Shown here piece by piece: positions 1 to 8,080 of a DNA stretch of 64,000 nucleotides; the stretch's first letter is position 1, and each line of letters begins with the position of its first letter. The position numbers and the translations under genes were made by a program. Origin of the DNA: UBA3006 sp031401235 (GTDB lineage: Bacteria; Actinomycetota; Acidimicrobiia; Acidimicrobiales; Ilumatobacteraceae); contig JANNRJ010000001.1 of assembly GCA_031401235.1 (NCBI GenBank), forward strand, positions 68,316 through 132,315, in the 5' to 3' direction. The notes beneath the pieces are model-generated. The model made no database searches. It saw nothing but the letters and a program-made list of their open reading frames with translations, and was not told where the DNA came from.

Positions 1-148
1 AAACACGGCGGTAAAGTCCACGATTGCAAGGATTGTCTCACCGATTTTTTTCGTTGGACTCCTGATGTGGGTAATCGTGGTATTGGGCTTCTCTGGCTTC
101 GTTGCGCTAACCCGTTTCAAGCGCGGTCGCCGCACACCCACGGCGTAA
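1..148 (+). CDS. C-terminal fragment of a membrane protein
   Basis: The frame is open from the first base and ends in TAA at 146-148, ten bases before radA. The visible 48 residues hold one strongly hydrophobic helix (core IFFVGLLMWVIVVLGFSGFV) followed by a basic tail with KRGRR, which looks like a C-terminal transmembrane segment with a cytoplasmic end by the positive-inside rule. The gene begins outside the window, so the family cannot be named. Its position suggests that it is the gene upstream of radA in the same transcription unit. Confidence 0.6.
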   Translation, partial: NTAVKSTIARIVSPIFFVGLLMWVIVVLGFSGFVALTRFKRGRRTPTA

Positions 149-158
149 CCTGTCGCGC

Positions 159-1526
159 ATGGTCAAACTGCGCACGGTTTACAACTGCACCGAATGCGGT
201 GCCCCCCACTACAAGTGGGGCGGGAAGTGCGATTCATGCGGGGCATGGAATTCACTTGTTGAAGAACTCGAAGACCCAGATCATGGAGTCTCGCTCGCCG
301 CCGGATTGTCACTCATTCCAGCAGGAGAAGCACAGCTCATTGGCAAACTTGACCCCAGCCTCGGTAAACCGCAACTCACCGGTATCGGCGAACTAGATCG
401 TGTGTTGGGTGGCGGACTAGTACCCGGATCGGTCACATTGCTCGGAGGCGAGCCCGGTATAGGCAAGTCAACCTTGCTGTTGCAGTTACTCGCAGAGTGG
501 CCCCAACGCACGCTGTATGTCACCGCCGAAGAAAGCTCTCAACAAGTTCGTCTTCGAGCCGAACGACTCAATGCCGTAAAAGATGATCTCTGGCTACTTT
601 CCGAAATGTCGATGATCAACATCTTTAAGACGATCGATCGGGTGAAGCCGGAGCTGCTCGTCATCGACAGTATTCAAGCGGTCGCTGACCCACAACTTGG
701 CTCGGCCCCCGGATCGGTGGTGCAGGTTCGCGGATGTGCACATCGGTTCGTCCAAGAAGCCAAGTATCGAAATCTGCCGACGATCTTGGTTGGGCATGTG
801 ACCAAGGAAGGTGGTTTGGCTGGACCGCGAGTGCTGGAGCACGTTGTCGACACTGTTTTGTCGTTTGAAGGCGAGCGCCATCACGCACTGCGACTGATGC
901 GGGCCGTCAAACATCGCTTCGGTTCAACAAACGAACTCGGACTGTTCGAAATGACTGAGCACGGCTTAATAGGTGTACCCGATGCCAGCAAAATGTTTCT
1001 CGCCGATCGACGACCAGGTATCGCCGGTTCTGTTGTCGTACCAACACTTGAAGGACAACGGCCGCTCCTCGTGGAAGTGCAGGCACTCACCAATCCGACC
1101 GGCAACAACGTGCCCCCGCGACGATCCGCACAAGGGTTGGACCCAGGTCGCTTGGCAATGTTACTTGCGGTGCTCGAACGTCGTGCCCAGATCAGCTTTG
1201 CTCAACATGAGGTGTATGCATCAGTAGTTGGTGGTGTAAGGCTTGCCGAGCCGGGCGGCGACTTGGGATTGTGTATGGCGCTCGTTTCGGCGGCGACGAA
1301 CACCCCCATCCCGGCAGATTTAGTCGTTTGCGGCGAAGTTGGACTTGGTGGTGAAATTCGTCAGGTTGGTCAAATGTCTCGACGATTAGCCGAAGCGGCT
1401 CGACTCGGATTTACCCGTGCGATCGTCCCATCCAGTAGCGAATCTATTCATAACGGCCTTTGTATTCAGCCGGCAGGCACACTTGTTGAAGCACTCTCTC
1501 TTGCCGAGCTAAGGAGTTCAACATGA
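159..1526 (+). CDS. radA: DNA repair protein RadA (Sms)
   Basis: RadA is a hexameric RecA-like ATPase that drives branch migration of recombination intermediates in the cytoplasm. The 455 residues match the usual length. An N-terminal zinc finger has Cys10, Cys13, Cys24 and Cys27; the Walker A loop GEPGIGKST is at about 97-105; the Walker B end LLVID is at 166-170; the C-terminal third is the Lon-protease-like domain. The family signature KNRFG appears as KHRFG at 251-255, an Asn-to-His change in the motif tied to branch migration. It starts with ATG ten bases after the preceding gene, and its TGA overlaps the next ATG by 4 bases, so the genes are probably translationally coupled. Confidence 0.96.
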   Translation: MVKLRTVYNCTECGAPHYKWGGKCDSCGAWNSLVEELEDPDHGVSLAAGLSLIPAGEAQLIGKLDPSLGKPQLTGIGELDRVLGGGLVPGSVTLLGGEPGIGKSTLLLQLLAEWPQRTLYVTAEESSQQVRLRAERLNAVKDDLWLLSEMSMINIFKTIDRVKPELLVIDSIQAVADPQLGSAPGSVVQVRGCAHRFVQEAKYRNLPTILVGHVTKEGGLAGPRVLEHVVDTVLSFEGERHHALRLMRAVKHRFGSTNELGLFEMTEHGLIGVPDASKMFLADRRPGIAGSVVVPTLEGQRPLLVEVQALTNPTGNNVPPRRSAQGLDPGRLAMLLAVLERRAQISFAQHEVYASVVGGVRLAEPGGDLGLCMALVSAATNTPIPADLVVCGEVGLGGEIRQVGQMSRRLAEAARLGFTRAIVPSSSESIHNGLCIQPAGTLVEALSLAELRSST

Positions 1527-2047
1527 GCATCACTCCCGATAACAAGAATTGGACCTGGGTATTAGAGCGACCATGTCCGGACTGCGCCTATGACTCACAG
1601 CAGATCGTGCCCCACAACATTGGCACTCAATTGCGTGATATTTCGACTCAATGGGAAGTGATCTTGGTGCATCCTGACGTCCGACAACGACCACATCCCA
1701 ACGTGTGGTCGGCTCTTGAATACGCCTGCCACGTTCGCGATGTCTTTTCAATTTTCGACATGCGACTTGATCGCATGCTTTCTGAAGACGGTCCAACTTT
1801 CGCCAACTGGGATCAAGACGCGACCGCAATTACCGAAAGATACGATCTGCAAGATCCACTTGTCGTTCGACATCAATTGACCATCGCCGCCAATCAACTT
1901 GCCGAACGTTTCGAGTCTGTGTCCGGCAGGCAGTGGTCACGCGTTGGCCTTCGCAGTGACGGCGCAACCTTCACCATAGAATCTTTCGGGAGGTACCTGT
2001 TGCACGACCCTATCCATCATCTGTGGGATGTATCCGGATCGTTTTGA
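1523..2047 (+). CDS. DinB-like / mycothiol-type four-helix protein
   Basis: This 174-residue protein resembles the actinobacterial DinB/YfiT fold, which includes mycothiol-dependent maleylpyruvate isomerase-like enzymes. Such proteins are helical bundles holding a metal with three His. Two candidate metal sites are visible: His in EYACHVRDVF and the HDPIHHLWDV cluster near the C-terminus. An N-terminal CPDCAYD motif, seen in actinobacterial relatives, could be a redox or metal pair. The start overlaps radA by 4 bases (ATGA), and the stop overlaps a possible TTG start of tag. The substrate cannot be read from the sequence. Confidence 0.7.
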   Translation: MSITPDNKNWTWVLERPCPDCAYDSQQIVPHNIGTQLRDISTQWEVILVHPDVRQRPHPNVWSALEYACHVRDVFSIFDMRLDRMLSEDGPTFANWDQDATAITERYDLQDPLVVRHQLTIAANQLAERFESVSGRQWSRVGLRSDGATFTIESFGRYLLHDPIHHLWDVSGSF

Positions 2048-2628
2048 ACATCATTACTGGTCTAGACGGTATTGCGCGTTGCAGTTGGTGCGGCACCGAT
2101 CCTGAATATGTTCGCTACCACGACACCGAGTGGGGTCGACCAATTACCGATGACACCGTCATATTCGAAAAACTTTGCCTTGAGGGATTTCAATCGGGTT
2201 TGTCTTGGATCACCATTTTGCGCAAACGGGAGGCGTTTCGCCGAGCCTTCAAAGGTTTTGACCCAACAAAAATTGCCCGGTTCGGCGAGCGAGAAATTAA
2301 ACGCTTACTTACTGACCCATCAATTGTCCGCCATCGTGGAAAAATCGAAGCCACGATCAACAATGCTCGCGTGACATTGGCTATGCAAGATGAGCAGGAG
2401 TCCCTTTCGGATCTGGTTTGGTCCTTTGCCCCAATAAGAAAACGGCGAACTCCCAATAAACTCGCCGACCTGCAGTCATCCACTCCTGAATCAATTTCTC
2501 TCTCCAAGGAACTGCGGCGTCGCGGCTTCAAATTTGTTGGTCCCACCACAATGCATGCCGCAATGCAATCGCTTGGATTGGTAAACGATCATCTCAGCAA
2601 GTGTCACATTCGTCGGGCATGTGAATGA
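2044..2628 (+). CDS. tag: DNA-3-methyladenine glycosylase I
   Basis: Tag excises 3-methyladenine from alkylated DNA as the first step of base-excision repair. The motif RCSWCGTDPEYVRYHDTEWG is typical of the N-terminus. Zinc ligands of the E. coli enzyme (Cys4, His17, His175, Cys179) have counterparts in RCSW, YHD and the C-terminal HLSKC. TTG at 2044 is preferred because it gives a TTGA overlap with the preceding gene and a normal distance to the RCSW motif; an in-frame GTG at 2023 would add seven residues. The gene lies between a DinB-like gene and a SulP gene with 4-base overlaps, in a DNA-repair-flavoured operon headed by radA. Confidence 0.93.
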   Translation: MNIITGLDGIARCSWCGTDPEYVRYHDTEWGRPITDDTVIFEKLCLEGFQSGLSWITILRKREAFRRAFKGFDPTKIARFGEREIKRLLTDPSIVRHRGKIEATINNARVTLAMQDEQESLSDLVWSFAPIRKRRTPNKLADLQSSTPESISLSKELRRRGFKFVGPTTMHAAMQSLGLVNDHLSKCHIRRACE

Positions 2629-4295
2629 ATCGTTTTACCGAACTCCTCCCTCGTAGTTGCGATTATGCCGGGGTACGTCATGGCTGGAAAGCTGACCTCG
2701 TCGCCGGAGTCACGGTAGGAATTGTGGCGCTTCCTCTGGCATTGGCATTTGGCATCACAACAGGCATGGGCGCCCAAGCTGGAATAATCACGGCGATTGT
2801 CGCCGGATTGGTTGCCAGTGTCTTTGGTGGATCAAATGTGCAGGTATCGGGTCCAACCGGTGCGATGACAGTCGTACTCGTACCAATAGTTGCCAGATAT
2901 GGAACGGATGCGGTATTAGTCGTCGGATTTATCGCTGGCATTTTCGTGACGGCGGCGGCGATCGGACGACTCGGACGTTATCTCGCCTACATTCCTTGGC
3001 CGGTCATCGAGGGTTTCACGGTCGGAATTGCAATCATCATTCTTCTCCAACAAGTTCCAACCGCGCTTGGCGTGCCAAAACCGGACGGTGAAAACACCGC
3101 GGCGATCGCCCTTCGTGCAGTCCGCGATGCAATTTCACACGGAAACATACAGTCGATCGCTCTCGTTGCCCTTGTAATTGCGATTATGGCGTTAGTCCCA
3201 CGTATTCGGGGGTCACTGCCAGCTTCGCTCATTGCGGTTGCGGTAGCCACAATTATCGCCCAAGTTGCTTCATTGGACGTTTCCAGAATCGGTTTATTGC
3301 CCAACACACTGCCATTGCCATCGCTCCCGAGCACATCATTTTCTGAGGTTCGACATCTTTTGTCGGCGGGTTTTGCCATTGCACTCTTGGCGTCAATAGA
3401 AAGTTTGCTGTCGGCCAAAGTCGCTGACGGAATGTCTGGTGGTCAACACCATGATCCCAACCGAGAACTTTTCGGTCAAGGGCTAGCCAATCTGGTCTCA
3501 CCGTTGTTTGGTGGAATGCCTGCCACTGGCGCAATTGCCCGAACAGCGGTCAATGTCCGCTCAGGTGCGCGCACACGTCTGGCCGCGATCATTCATGCGA
3601 TTTTGCTCGTCTTAGTCGTGCTGTTGGGCAGTGAATTGGTCTCCAAAATTCCTCTTGCCGCACTGGCCGGAGTTCTCATAGTCACGGCATATCGAATGGT
3701 TGAAAAGCACAATGTTATTGCTCTAATTCACTCGACTCGATCAGATGCATCGATACTTCTCGCCACAACTGCGGCAACGATTGCCTTTGATTTGATGATC
3801 GCCGTCGAAATCGGTGTTGCTCTTGCTGCGTTTCTTGCGTTGCGCCAAATTGCAATGAGTAGCGAAGCTCAGCAAGAGGAACTACCGGTGGATGAGTTGA
3901 CCGACAGCACCGACGAAATTCAGTTGCGACGCAATCATGTCATCGTCTATCGCATCGATGGGGCGCTTTTCTTCGGCGCAGCTCAGCGATTTCTCAATGA
4001 ACTCACCGCTGTAAGTGATGTCAAAGTAGTCATTCTTCGATTGTCCCAAGTACAGGTGCTTGACGCTACCGGCGCTCAAGCGCTGGGAGAAATCGTTCGG
4101 GAACTTGAATCCCGCGGTATCACGGTGCTCCTAAAGGGATTGCGCGAGCGACACAAGCGAATTCTAAGAACTGTCGGGGCGCTCGATCACCTTGCACACG
4201 AGAACCACCTCTTCGACTCCCTTGACAAGGCATTGGATCACGCCCGGATGCACGTTGCTCGCACCGCCCATACGACGGGTTCCGATATTCGATAG
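2625..4295 (+). CDS. SulP-family anion transporter with STAS domain
   Basis: This 556-residue integral membrane protein of the SulP (SLC26) family probably takes up sulfate, bicarbonate or another anion. The N-terminal WKADLVAGVTVGIVALPLAL stretch and the NVQVSGPTGAMTVVL segment are family hallmarks; multiple hydrophobic helices follow to about residue 410. A STAS domain fills the C-terminal 120 residues, including LDATGAQAL, which carries a phosphorylatable Ser/Thr in some relatives. Its ATG overlaps the tag stop by 4 bases. The substrate is undetermined; no carbonic anhydrase or sulfate assimilation gene adjoins it. Confidence 0.92.
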   Translation: MNRFTELLPRSCDYAGVRHGWKADLVAGVTVGIVALPLALAFGITTGMGAQAGIITAIVAGLVASVFGGSNVQVSGPTGAMTVVLVPIVARYGTDAVLVVGFIAGIFVTAAAIGRLGRYLAYIPWPVIEGFTVGIAIIILLQQVPTALGVPKPDGENTAAIALRAVRDAISHGNIQSIALVALVIAIMALVPRIRGSLPASLIAVAVATIIAQVASLDVSRIGLLPNTLPLPSLPSTSFSEVRHLLSAGFAIALLASIESLLSAKVADGMSGGQHHDPNRELFGQGLANLVSPLFGGMPATGAIARTAVNVRSGARTRLAAIIHAILLVLVVLLGSELVSKIPLAALAGVLIVTAYRMVEKHNVIALIHSTRSDASILLATTAATIAFDLMIAVEIGVALAAFLALRQIAMSSEAQQEELPVDELTDSTDEIQLRRNHVIVYRIDGALFFGAAQRFLNELTAVSDVKVVILRLSQVQVLDATGAQALGEIVRELESRGITVLLKGLRERHKRILRTVGALDHLAHENHLFDSLDKALDHARMHVARTAHTTGSDIR

Positions 4296-4312
4296 GCATT
4301 ATCTCTAGCAAG

Positions 4313-4723
4313 TCAGACGGCAACGACATCAACTAGCTTGTCCAACGCTTTAAAGTCCTCAGGATTTCTTGTGAAGAGCGGCAATCCGAGAGCACACGCA
4401 GTTGCCGCAATGAGGAGATCGACCGCGCGTGCACCGCGGACCTTGCGACCGGTTGTGGCGACGGCCGCATAGATTCGTCCATACGCACGCGCCGCCTCAA
4501 TGTCGAACGGGAGGGGATCAAAGATTGCCTCAGTACGTTGGAGACGGTCTTGTCGACGAGCACACTCGTCGACATCAGTGGTTGCGTGCGGGCCAGCGGC
4601 GAGTTCCGCCAATGTGATTGCACTGACGCCAATTTCGATCGGCAACAGTACGCGATCGATTTTTTCAAGATCAATAACTACTGATGTGTCGAGGATCCCT
4701 CTTGCTCGACGTAACTCAGCCAC
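4313..4723 (-). CDS. VapC-family PIN-domain toxin ribonuclease
   Basis: PIN-domain toxins are Mg-dependent endoribonucleases that cut tRNA or rRNA when released from their antitoxin. The 136-residue product has the canonical acidic centre: Asp in GILDTSVVID, Glu in TLAELAAG, Asp in AVDLLIAATA and Asp near NPEDF. I place the start at GTG 4723 (VAELRRARG) because it overlaps the antitoxin stop by 8 bases and fits PIN domain length. A longer frame reaching back to 4822 lies wholly inside the antitoxin gene and adds nothing PIN-like. It is the second gene of a two-gene module with a palindromic operator. Confidence 0.9.
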   Translation of the reverse strand: MAELRRARGILDTSVVIDLEKIDRVLLPIEIGVSAITLAELAAGPHATTDVDECARRQDRLQRTEAIFDPLPFDIEAARAYGRIYAAVATTGRKVRGARAVDLLIAATACALGLPLFTRNPEDFKALDKLVDVVAV

Positions 4724-4970
4724 GTGGTTCGGTTTCTTGATTGGCGAGTGCATCAAGATCGGATCTAAACCGATCAAAGTCGATACCTGGGGCACAGGAG
4801 AACATGGCGAAGGCAGATTCACTGGAGACGAACCGATGTCGGCGCATTGGCGTCAGTTCGCCAACTGGTTGTCCGTTTCGAGTAACGATGAAGCACTCCC
4901 CGTGATCGAGGCGTCGCATAATCTCACCGCTGTCGTTGCGAAGTTCACGTTGGGTGATTGTCTGAGCCAT
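4716..4970 (-). CDS. Phd/YefM-family antitoxin
   Basis: This 84-residue protein begins MAQTITQRELRNDSGEIMRR and continues with FIVTRNGQPVGELTP. That is the Phd/YefM fold, which binds operator DNA with its N-terminal half and blocks the toxin with its C-terminal tail. It is translated just before, and overlaps by 8 bases, the PIN toxin. Ten bases upstream of its start codon lies a perfect 19-base palindrome, the expected autoregulatory operator. Confidence 0.9.
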   Translation of the reverse strand: MAQTITQRELRNDSGEIMRRLDHGECFIVTRNGQPVGELTPMRRHRFVSSESAFAMFSCAPGIDFDRFRSDLDALANQETEPRG

Positions 4971-4979
4971 ATTTGAAAG

Positions 4980-4998
4980 TGTAGCACGCCGTGCTACA
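4980..4998. promoter_or_regulatory. Palindromic operator of the toxin-antitoxin module
   Basis: TGTAGCACG-C-CGTGCTACA is a perfect inverted repeat of two 9-base arms around one base, ending 10 bases before the antitoxin ATG on the minus strand. Phd-type antitoxins bind such palindromes to repress their own operon. The assignment rests on symmetry and position. Confidence 0.75.
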
Positions 4999-5003
4999 GA
5001 ACC

Positions 5004-5315
5004 CTATGTTTTTTCAAGAAAAATACTCACACAGCTTTCGAAGTGAAGCACCGTTGGAAATGGGTCGTAGAAATGGTGCAGAAGATCTCGCCAATTCTGA
5101 TAACTCGGTGACCTGCGAAAACCTTCCATGTGATCCTCAAGTGTGTTCCACTCCACCAGTAGCAGGTATTTGTTCGGTTGTTCGATGCACCTCGACAGCC
5201 GCAATGACCTAAACCCCGGCATTGAACTGATAATCAATTTGGCCGCCCCAAAAGACTTTTCGAATTCGATTTCTTGACCCGGGATAACGTCAAGCGGAGC
5301 GTGTTCAAGAATCAT
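5004..5315 (-). CDS. Antibiotic biosynthesis monooxygenase (ABM) domain protein
   Basis: The 103-residue product has the dimeric ferredoxin-like ABM fold, shown by the opening MILEHAPLDVIPGQEIEF, the middle LLLVEWNTLEDHMEGFRRS and the closing HFYDPFPTVLHFE. Members include small quinone or haem-modifying monooxygenases, and many have unknown substrates. ATG at 5315 gives the family's usual MILEHA start. A TTG at 5327 with AAGGTGA upstream would add four residues and cannot be excluded. The gene is a solitary minus-strand unit next to the toxin-antitoxin operator. Confidence 0.8.
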   Translation of the reverse strand: MILEHAPLDVIPGQEIEFEKSFGAAKLIISSMPGFRSLRLSRCIEQPNKYLLLVEWNTLEDHMEGFRRSPSYQNWRDLLHHFYDPFPTVLHFESCVSIFLEKT

Positions 5316-5404
5316 TGATTCACCCAATCTTTCACCTTGATGAACAGAATAAGCCTACGGTTCGTCATCATAAGGGTGATCGTCGAAGACAATACGATTG
5401 AACA

Positions 5405-6217
5405 ATGTCTGAGCGCGATGTCATTGATAGATCACCAGAACCAGTGACTCACGACCGAATTGTTGATGATCTTCAGCGTCTTGGGGTTTCAATCGGCGAC
5501 ACTCTGATTGTTCACTCGTCACTATCGGCAATGGGGTATGTCATTGGCGGTTCCCAGACTGTGGTTGAGGCATTGCTCAAATCAATTTCTCCAACTGGGA
5601 CTTTGACCATGCCAGGACATAGCGGTGCACTTTCAGAACCCAGCTACTGGAAAAATCCTCCAGTGCCGCAAGATTGGTGGCCAATCGAGCGCGCAACGAT
5701 GCCTGCCTTTAATGTGAGTCTCACTCCACTTCGAGATATGGGAGCGATACCTGAAACATTCCAACGACTTCCCGGCGTACATCGAAGTAATCATCCGCGG
5801 TTTTCTCATTTGGCATTTGGTCCCCTCGCAGAGACCATCACCGGCGACCATTCTCTCGTCGACGGTTTCGGGGAACACTCCCCGTTGGCTCGCCTATATG
5901 AATGTGACGCACGGGTATTGCTACTGGGCGTTTCGCATACAAATAACACTTCTTTGCACTTGGCTGAATATCGTGCTGATTGGCCGTCAAGAACCCCAAT
6001 GACACAAGGCTCACCAGTTTTAGTCAATGGGAAGCGCGAATGGGTTACCTATGAAGAACTTGATACTAATGCCGATGATTTCGATGCAATCGGAAACGAA
6101 CTTGCAGCCAATCAATTGCAGATCTCAGGATTCGTTGGACTTGCGAGAGCACATCTTATGAGTCAACGGGTCGCGGTTGATTTTGCCGTCGATTGGATAA
6201 GTCGCAATCGGACATGA
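5405..6217 (+). CDS. AAC(3)-family N-acetyltransferase
   Basis: This 270-residue protein belongs to the Antibiotic_NAT fold (aminoglycoside 3-N-acetyltransferase and YokD-like proteins), which uses acetyl-CoA. Characteristic segments are GDTLIVHSSLSAMGYVIGG, the middle region LPGVHRSNHPRFSHLAFGP and LLLGVSHTNNTSLHLAEY with the conserved His. Chromosomal members in environmental Actinobacteria often act on unknown amines, so resistance should not be assumed. It is monocistronic, in divergent orientation to the ABM gene. Confidence 0.85.
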   Translation: MSERDVIDRSPEPVTHDRIVDDLQRLGVSIGDTLIVHSSLSAMGYVIGGSQTVVEALLKSISPTGTLTMPGHSGALSEPSYWKNPPVPQDWWPIERATMPAFNVSLTPLRDMGAIPETFQRLPGVHRSNHPRFSHLAFGPLAETITGDHSLVDGFGEHSPLARLYECDARVLLLGVSHTNNTSLHLAEYRADWPSRTPMTQGSPVLVNGKREWVTYEELDTNADDFDAIGNELAANQLQISGFVGLARAHLMSQRVAVDFAVDWISRNRT

Positions 6218-6255
6218 TTTGGGTGTATCGACTTACCACCTGATAAACAAAGGTC

Positions 6256-6618
6256 ATGGGCACTTCAATCAAGGGACTTCGAACCGTGATCTATCCAACG
6301 GCGAACCTCCAAGATGCAAAAGAATGGTGGAAAGGCTTCCTCGGCTTTGATCCGTATTTCGACGAATCATTTTATGTCGGGTTCAATGTTGCAGGCTACG
6401 AACTCGGATTACTACCCGATGCACATCCGAGTGACGGTGCATTGACCTATTGGGGAGTCGATGATGTTGCAGCCGCGATAAAAGCATCACTCGCGGTCGG
6501 GGCAACAGAGCATTCTCCGGCAACCGAGGTTGGCGACGGAATCGTAACCGGTGCAATTCGTACACCTCACGGTTCGATCGTCGGATTCATTTGTAACCCG
6601 CACTTCAGTCTCGACTGA
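6256..6618 (+). CDS. VOC/glyoxalase-fold protein
   Basis: The 120-residue single-module vicinal-oxygen-chelate protein shows the typical order: a beta strand with LRTVIYPTANLQDAKEWW, GFLGFDPYF, a central YWGVDDVAAAI and a closing TPHGSIVGFICNP. Such proteins bind a divalent metal and act as lyases, dioxygenases or drug-binding proteins. The canonical first His is replaced (TVIYPT), so catalysis by the glyoxalase I mechanism is uncertain. It follows the AAC(3)-like gene by 38 bases on the same strand and may be co-transcribed. Confidence 0.75.
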   Translation: MGTSIKGLRTVIYPTANLQDAKEWWKGFLGFDPYFDESFYVGFNVAGYELGLLPDAHPSDGALTYWGVDDVAAAIKASLAVGATEHSPATEVGDGIVTGAIRTPHGSIVGFICNPHFSLD

Positions 6619-6644
6619 ACCGAAGTCAACGCCGTTTTGAGAAG

Positions 6645-7082
6645 TCAATCCTTGAATTGGAATCGATACACGTTCGTGTCGCGGGCGACGAACCCAAGTC
6701 TCTGATACAAGCGATTTGCTTCCACGCGAGACGGGCGTGACGTGAGATCAACGGTGACTGCGCCACGCACTTTGGCTTCATCGAGCGCCGCACGACTTAA
6801 TTTTTCACCGATACCACTTCCACGCACATCACTATCTACGACCACGTCCTCAATCCACGCTCGCAGGCCGGTCGGAATTCGAAACAATGCAAGAGTGAGG
6901 GCACCGACAATGCGACCTTCAGCGCGGGCGACAAAAAGCAACGTCGAGGGCGACGAAACTATTTCGGTCAGTTGGGCATGGCTTGGGGGTGGGTTTGACG
7001 AAGATAATTGCGGAATCAATCTTTTAAATGCGCTGATCAACTCGTCATCAACCTGGTCGGCGATTTCTATGGTGATACTCAT
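6645..7082 (-). CDS. GNAT-family N-acetyltransferase
   Basis: The 145 residues form one GNAT domain. Motif A, which binds the acetyl-CoA pyrophosphate, is VVDSDVRGSGIGEKLSRAAL at roughly 85-105; motif B with ANRLYQRLGFVARD follows. The substrate is unknown. The ATG at 7082 is preceded by GAGGGG, a close Shine-Dalgarno match. It converges with the VOC gene, leaving only 26 bases between the stop codons. Confidence 0.85.
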   Translation of the reverse strand: MSITIEIADQVDDELISAFKRLIPQLSSSNPPPSHAQLTEIVSSPSTLLFVARAEGRIVGALTLALFRIPTGLRAWIEDVVVDSDVRGSGIGEKLSRAALDEAKVRGAVTVDLTSRPSRVEANRLYQRLGFVARDTNVYRFQFKD

Positions 7083-7146
7083 CCCCTCTACCTTGCCACA
7101 TCGGATGAATTCGTTGAATCTGGGTTCAAAGCCCTAATTTTGACCT

Positions 7147-8064
7147 ATGGATCCAGCGACCCTTAGTTCGACGTCACGCCAACTCGCCGCAGTGCTTGAG
7201 CCAATTGCTGGTCAGGTGTATTTCTCGCCGGAATGTCATGCCAATTATCAAGCACTTGGGTTTGGTGAGGGTCGCGGAGTTCAAGACGGTGTGGCCATGG
7301 GCAACCGTGTCGCCTACTTCACATCTCGAGGTTCCGTGATGGGAAAAGTTTCGGGTCATGTGGTGGCGGCGACATTTGCCGTGTTTAACCCGGACATCGT
7401 GATCCCTTCCGTCGACGAAGGTTGGAAACTCACCGATGCAACAAGCATTTGTAGCGCCCGCGATCGCGGGGCGATCGCCCAACTCGAACGAATTTTGGGT
7501 GCTTCGCCAATTGGTATCAATCGTGCCCAGGAACTATTGCAGCGAGCGGTGGATCCATTAAAAATAGAAGGCCGTGCACTATTTGCTGGACTGCGTTCGC
7601 TGGCAATGCCAACGACGGCACTCGGTGCATCTTGGCGATTGGCCGACATGCTTCGCGAGTATCGCGGGGATAGCCACATCGCAGCGTGGGTATCAGAAGG
7701 ACTCGATGCGGTAGAGGTTTGCCTTCTCACGGATGCATTTTCCGGTCTTCCGCTGCGAACATACAGCGCGACGCGTGGCTGGCGAACTGAACAATTTGAT
7801 CCAGCAACCGAACGACTTGTGTCGCGTGGTCTACTAGAAGTAAATGGCGATGCCTTCACCGCCGCTGGGCGAGAGATTCGAAAACGAATTGAATTGAACA
7901 CCGACAAGCAGATGCACGCGGCGATGCACGCAATCCAAGACGATCTCGCTGAACTCATGGAAATCTTGACTCCAATGGCACAAGCAATTAAGGATGCCTT
8001 TGGATATCCAAAACGAGGACCTCAAGAGATGGCGATTGCAGCAGCAAAAGTGGCTACACAGTAG
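7147..8064 (+). CDS. SCO6745-like actinobacterial protein
   Basis: This 305-residue protein resembles the SCO6745/SalK family, which is abundant in Actinobacteria and has a predicted helix-turn-helix region of unknown function. Visible support is the N-terminal LAAVLEPIAGQVYFSPECH, the G-rich segment GFGEGRGVQDGVAMGNRVAYF and the terminal helical region. No catalytic motif is recognisable. It precedes a PAC2-family gene by 16 bases on the same strand, so the two are probably co-transcribed. Confidence 0.65.
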   Translation: MDPATLSSTSRQLAAVLEPIAGQVYFSPECHANYQALGFGEGRGVQDGVAMGNRVAYFTSRGSVMGKVSGHVVAATFAVFNPDIVIPSVDEGWKLTDATSICSARDRGAIAQLERILGASPIGINRAQELLQRAVDPLKIEGRALFAGLRSLAMPTTALGASWRLADMLREYRGDSHIAAWVSEGLDAVEVCLLTDAFSGLPLRTYSATRGWRTEQFDPATERLVSRGLLEVNGDAFTAAGREIRKRIELNTDKQMHAAMHAIQDDLAELMEILTPMAQAIKDAFGYPKRGPQEMAIAAAKVATQ

Positions 8065-8080
8065 GTAGCGTTTCCGTCAG

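Noticed and set aside
67..396. Plus-strand frame of 109 codons overlapping the start of radA
   Set aside because: The peptide has no family features, and radA in another frame carries a perfect zinc finger over the same bases.
4724..4822. N-terminal extension of the PIN toxin frame
   Set aside because: These codons lie wholly inside the antitoxin gene, and the PIN domain begins after GTG 4723.
5405..6217. Aminoglycoside resistance gene
   Set aside because: The fold is AAC(3)-like, but chromosomal family members often have other substrates, and no mobile context is present. Resistance is not claimed.
7356..7958. Minus-strand frame of 200 codons inside the SCO6745-like gene
   Set aside because: It is Ser- and Arg-rich with no motif; the plus-strand gene matches a known family and is followed closely by a co-directional gene.
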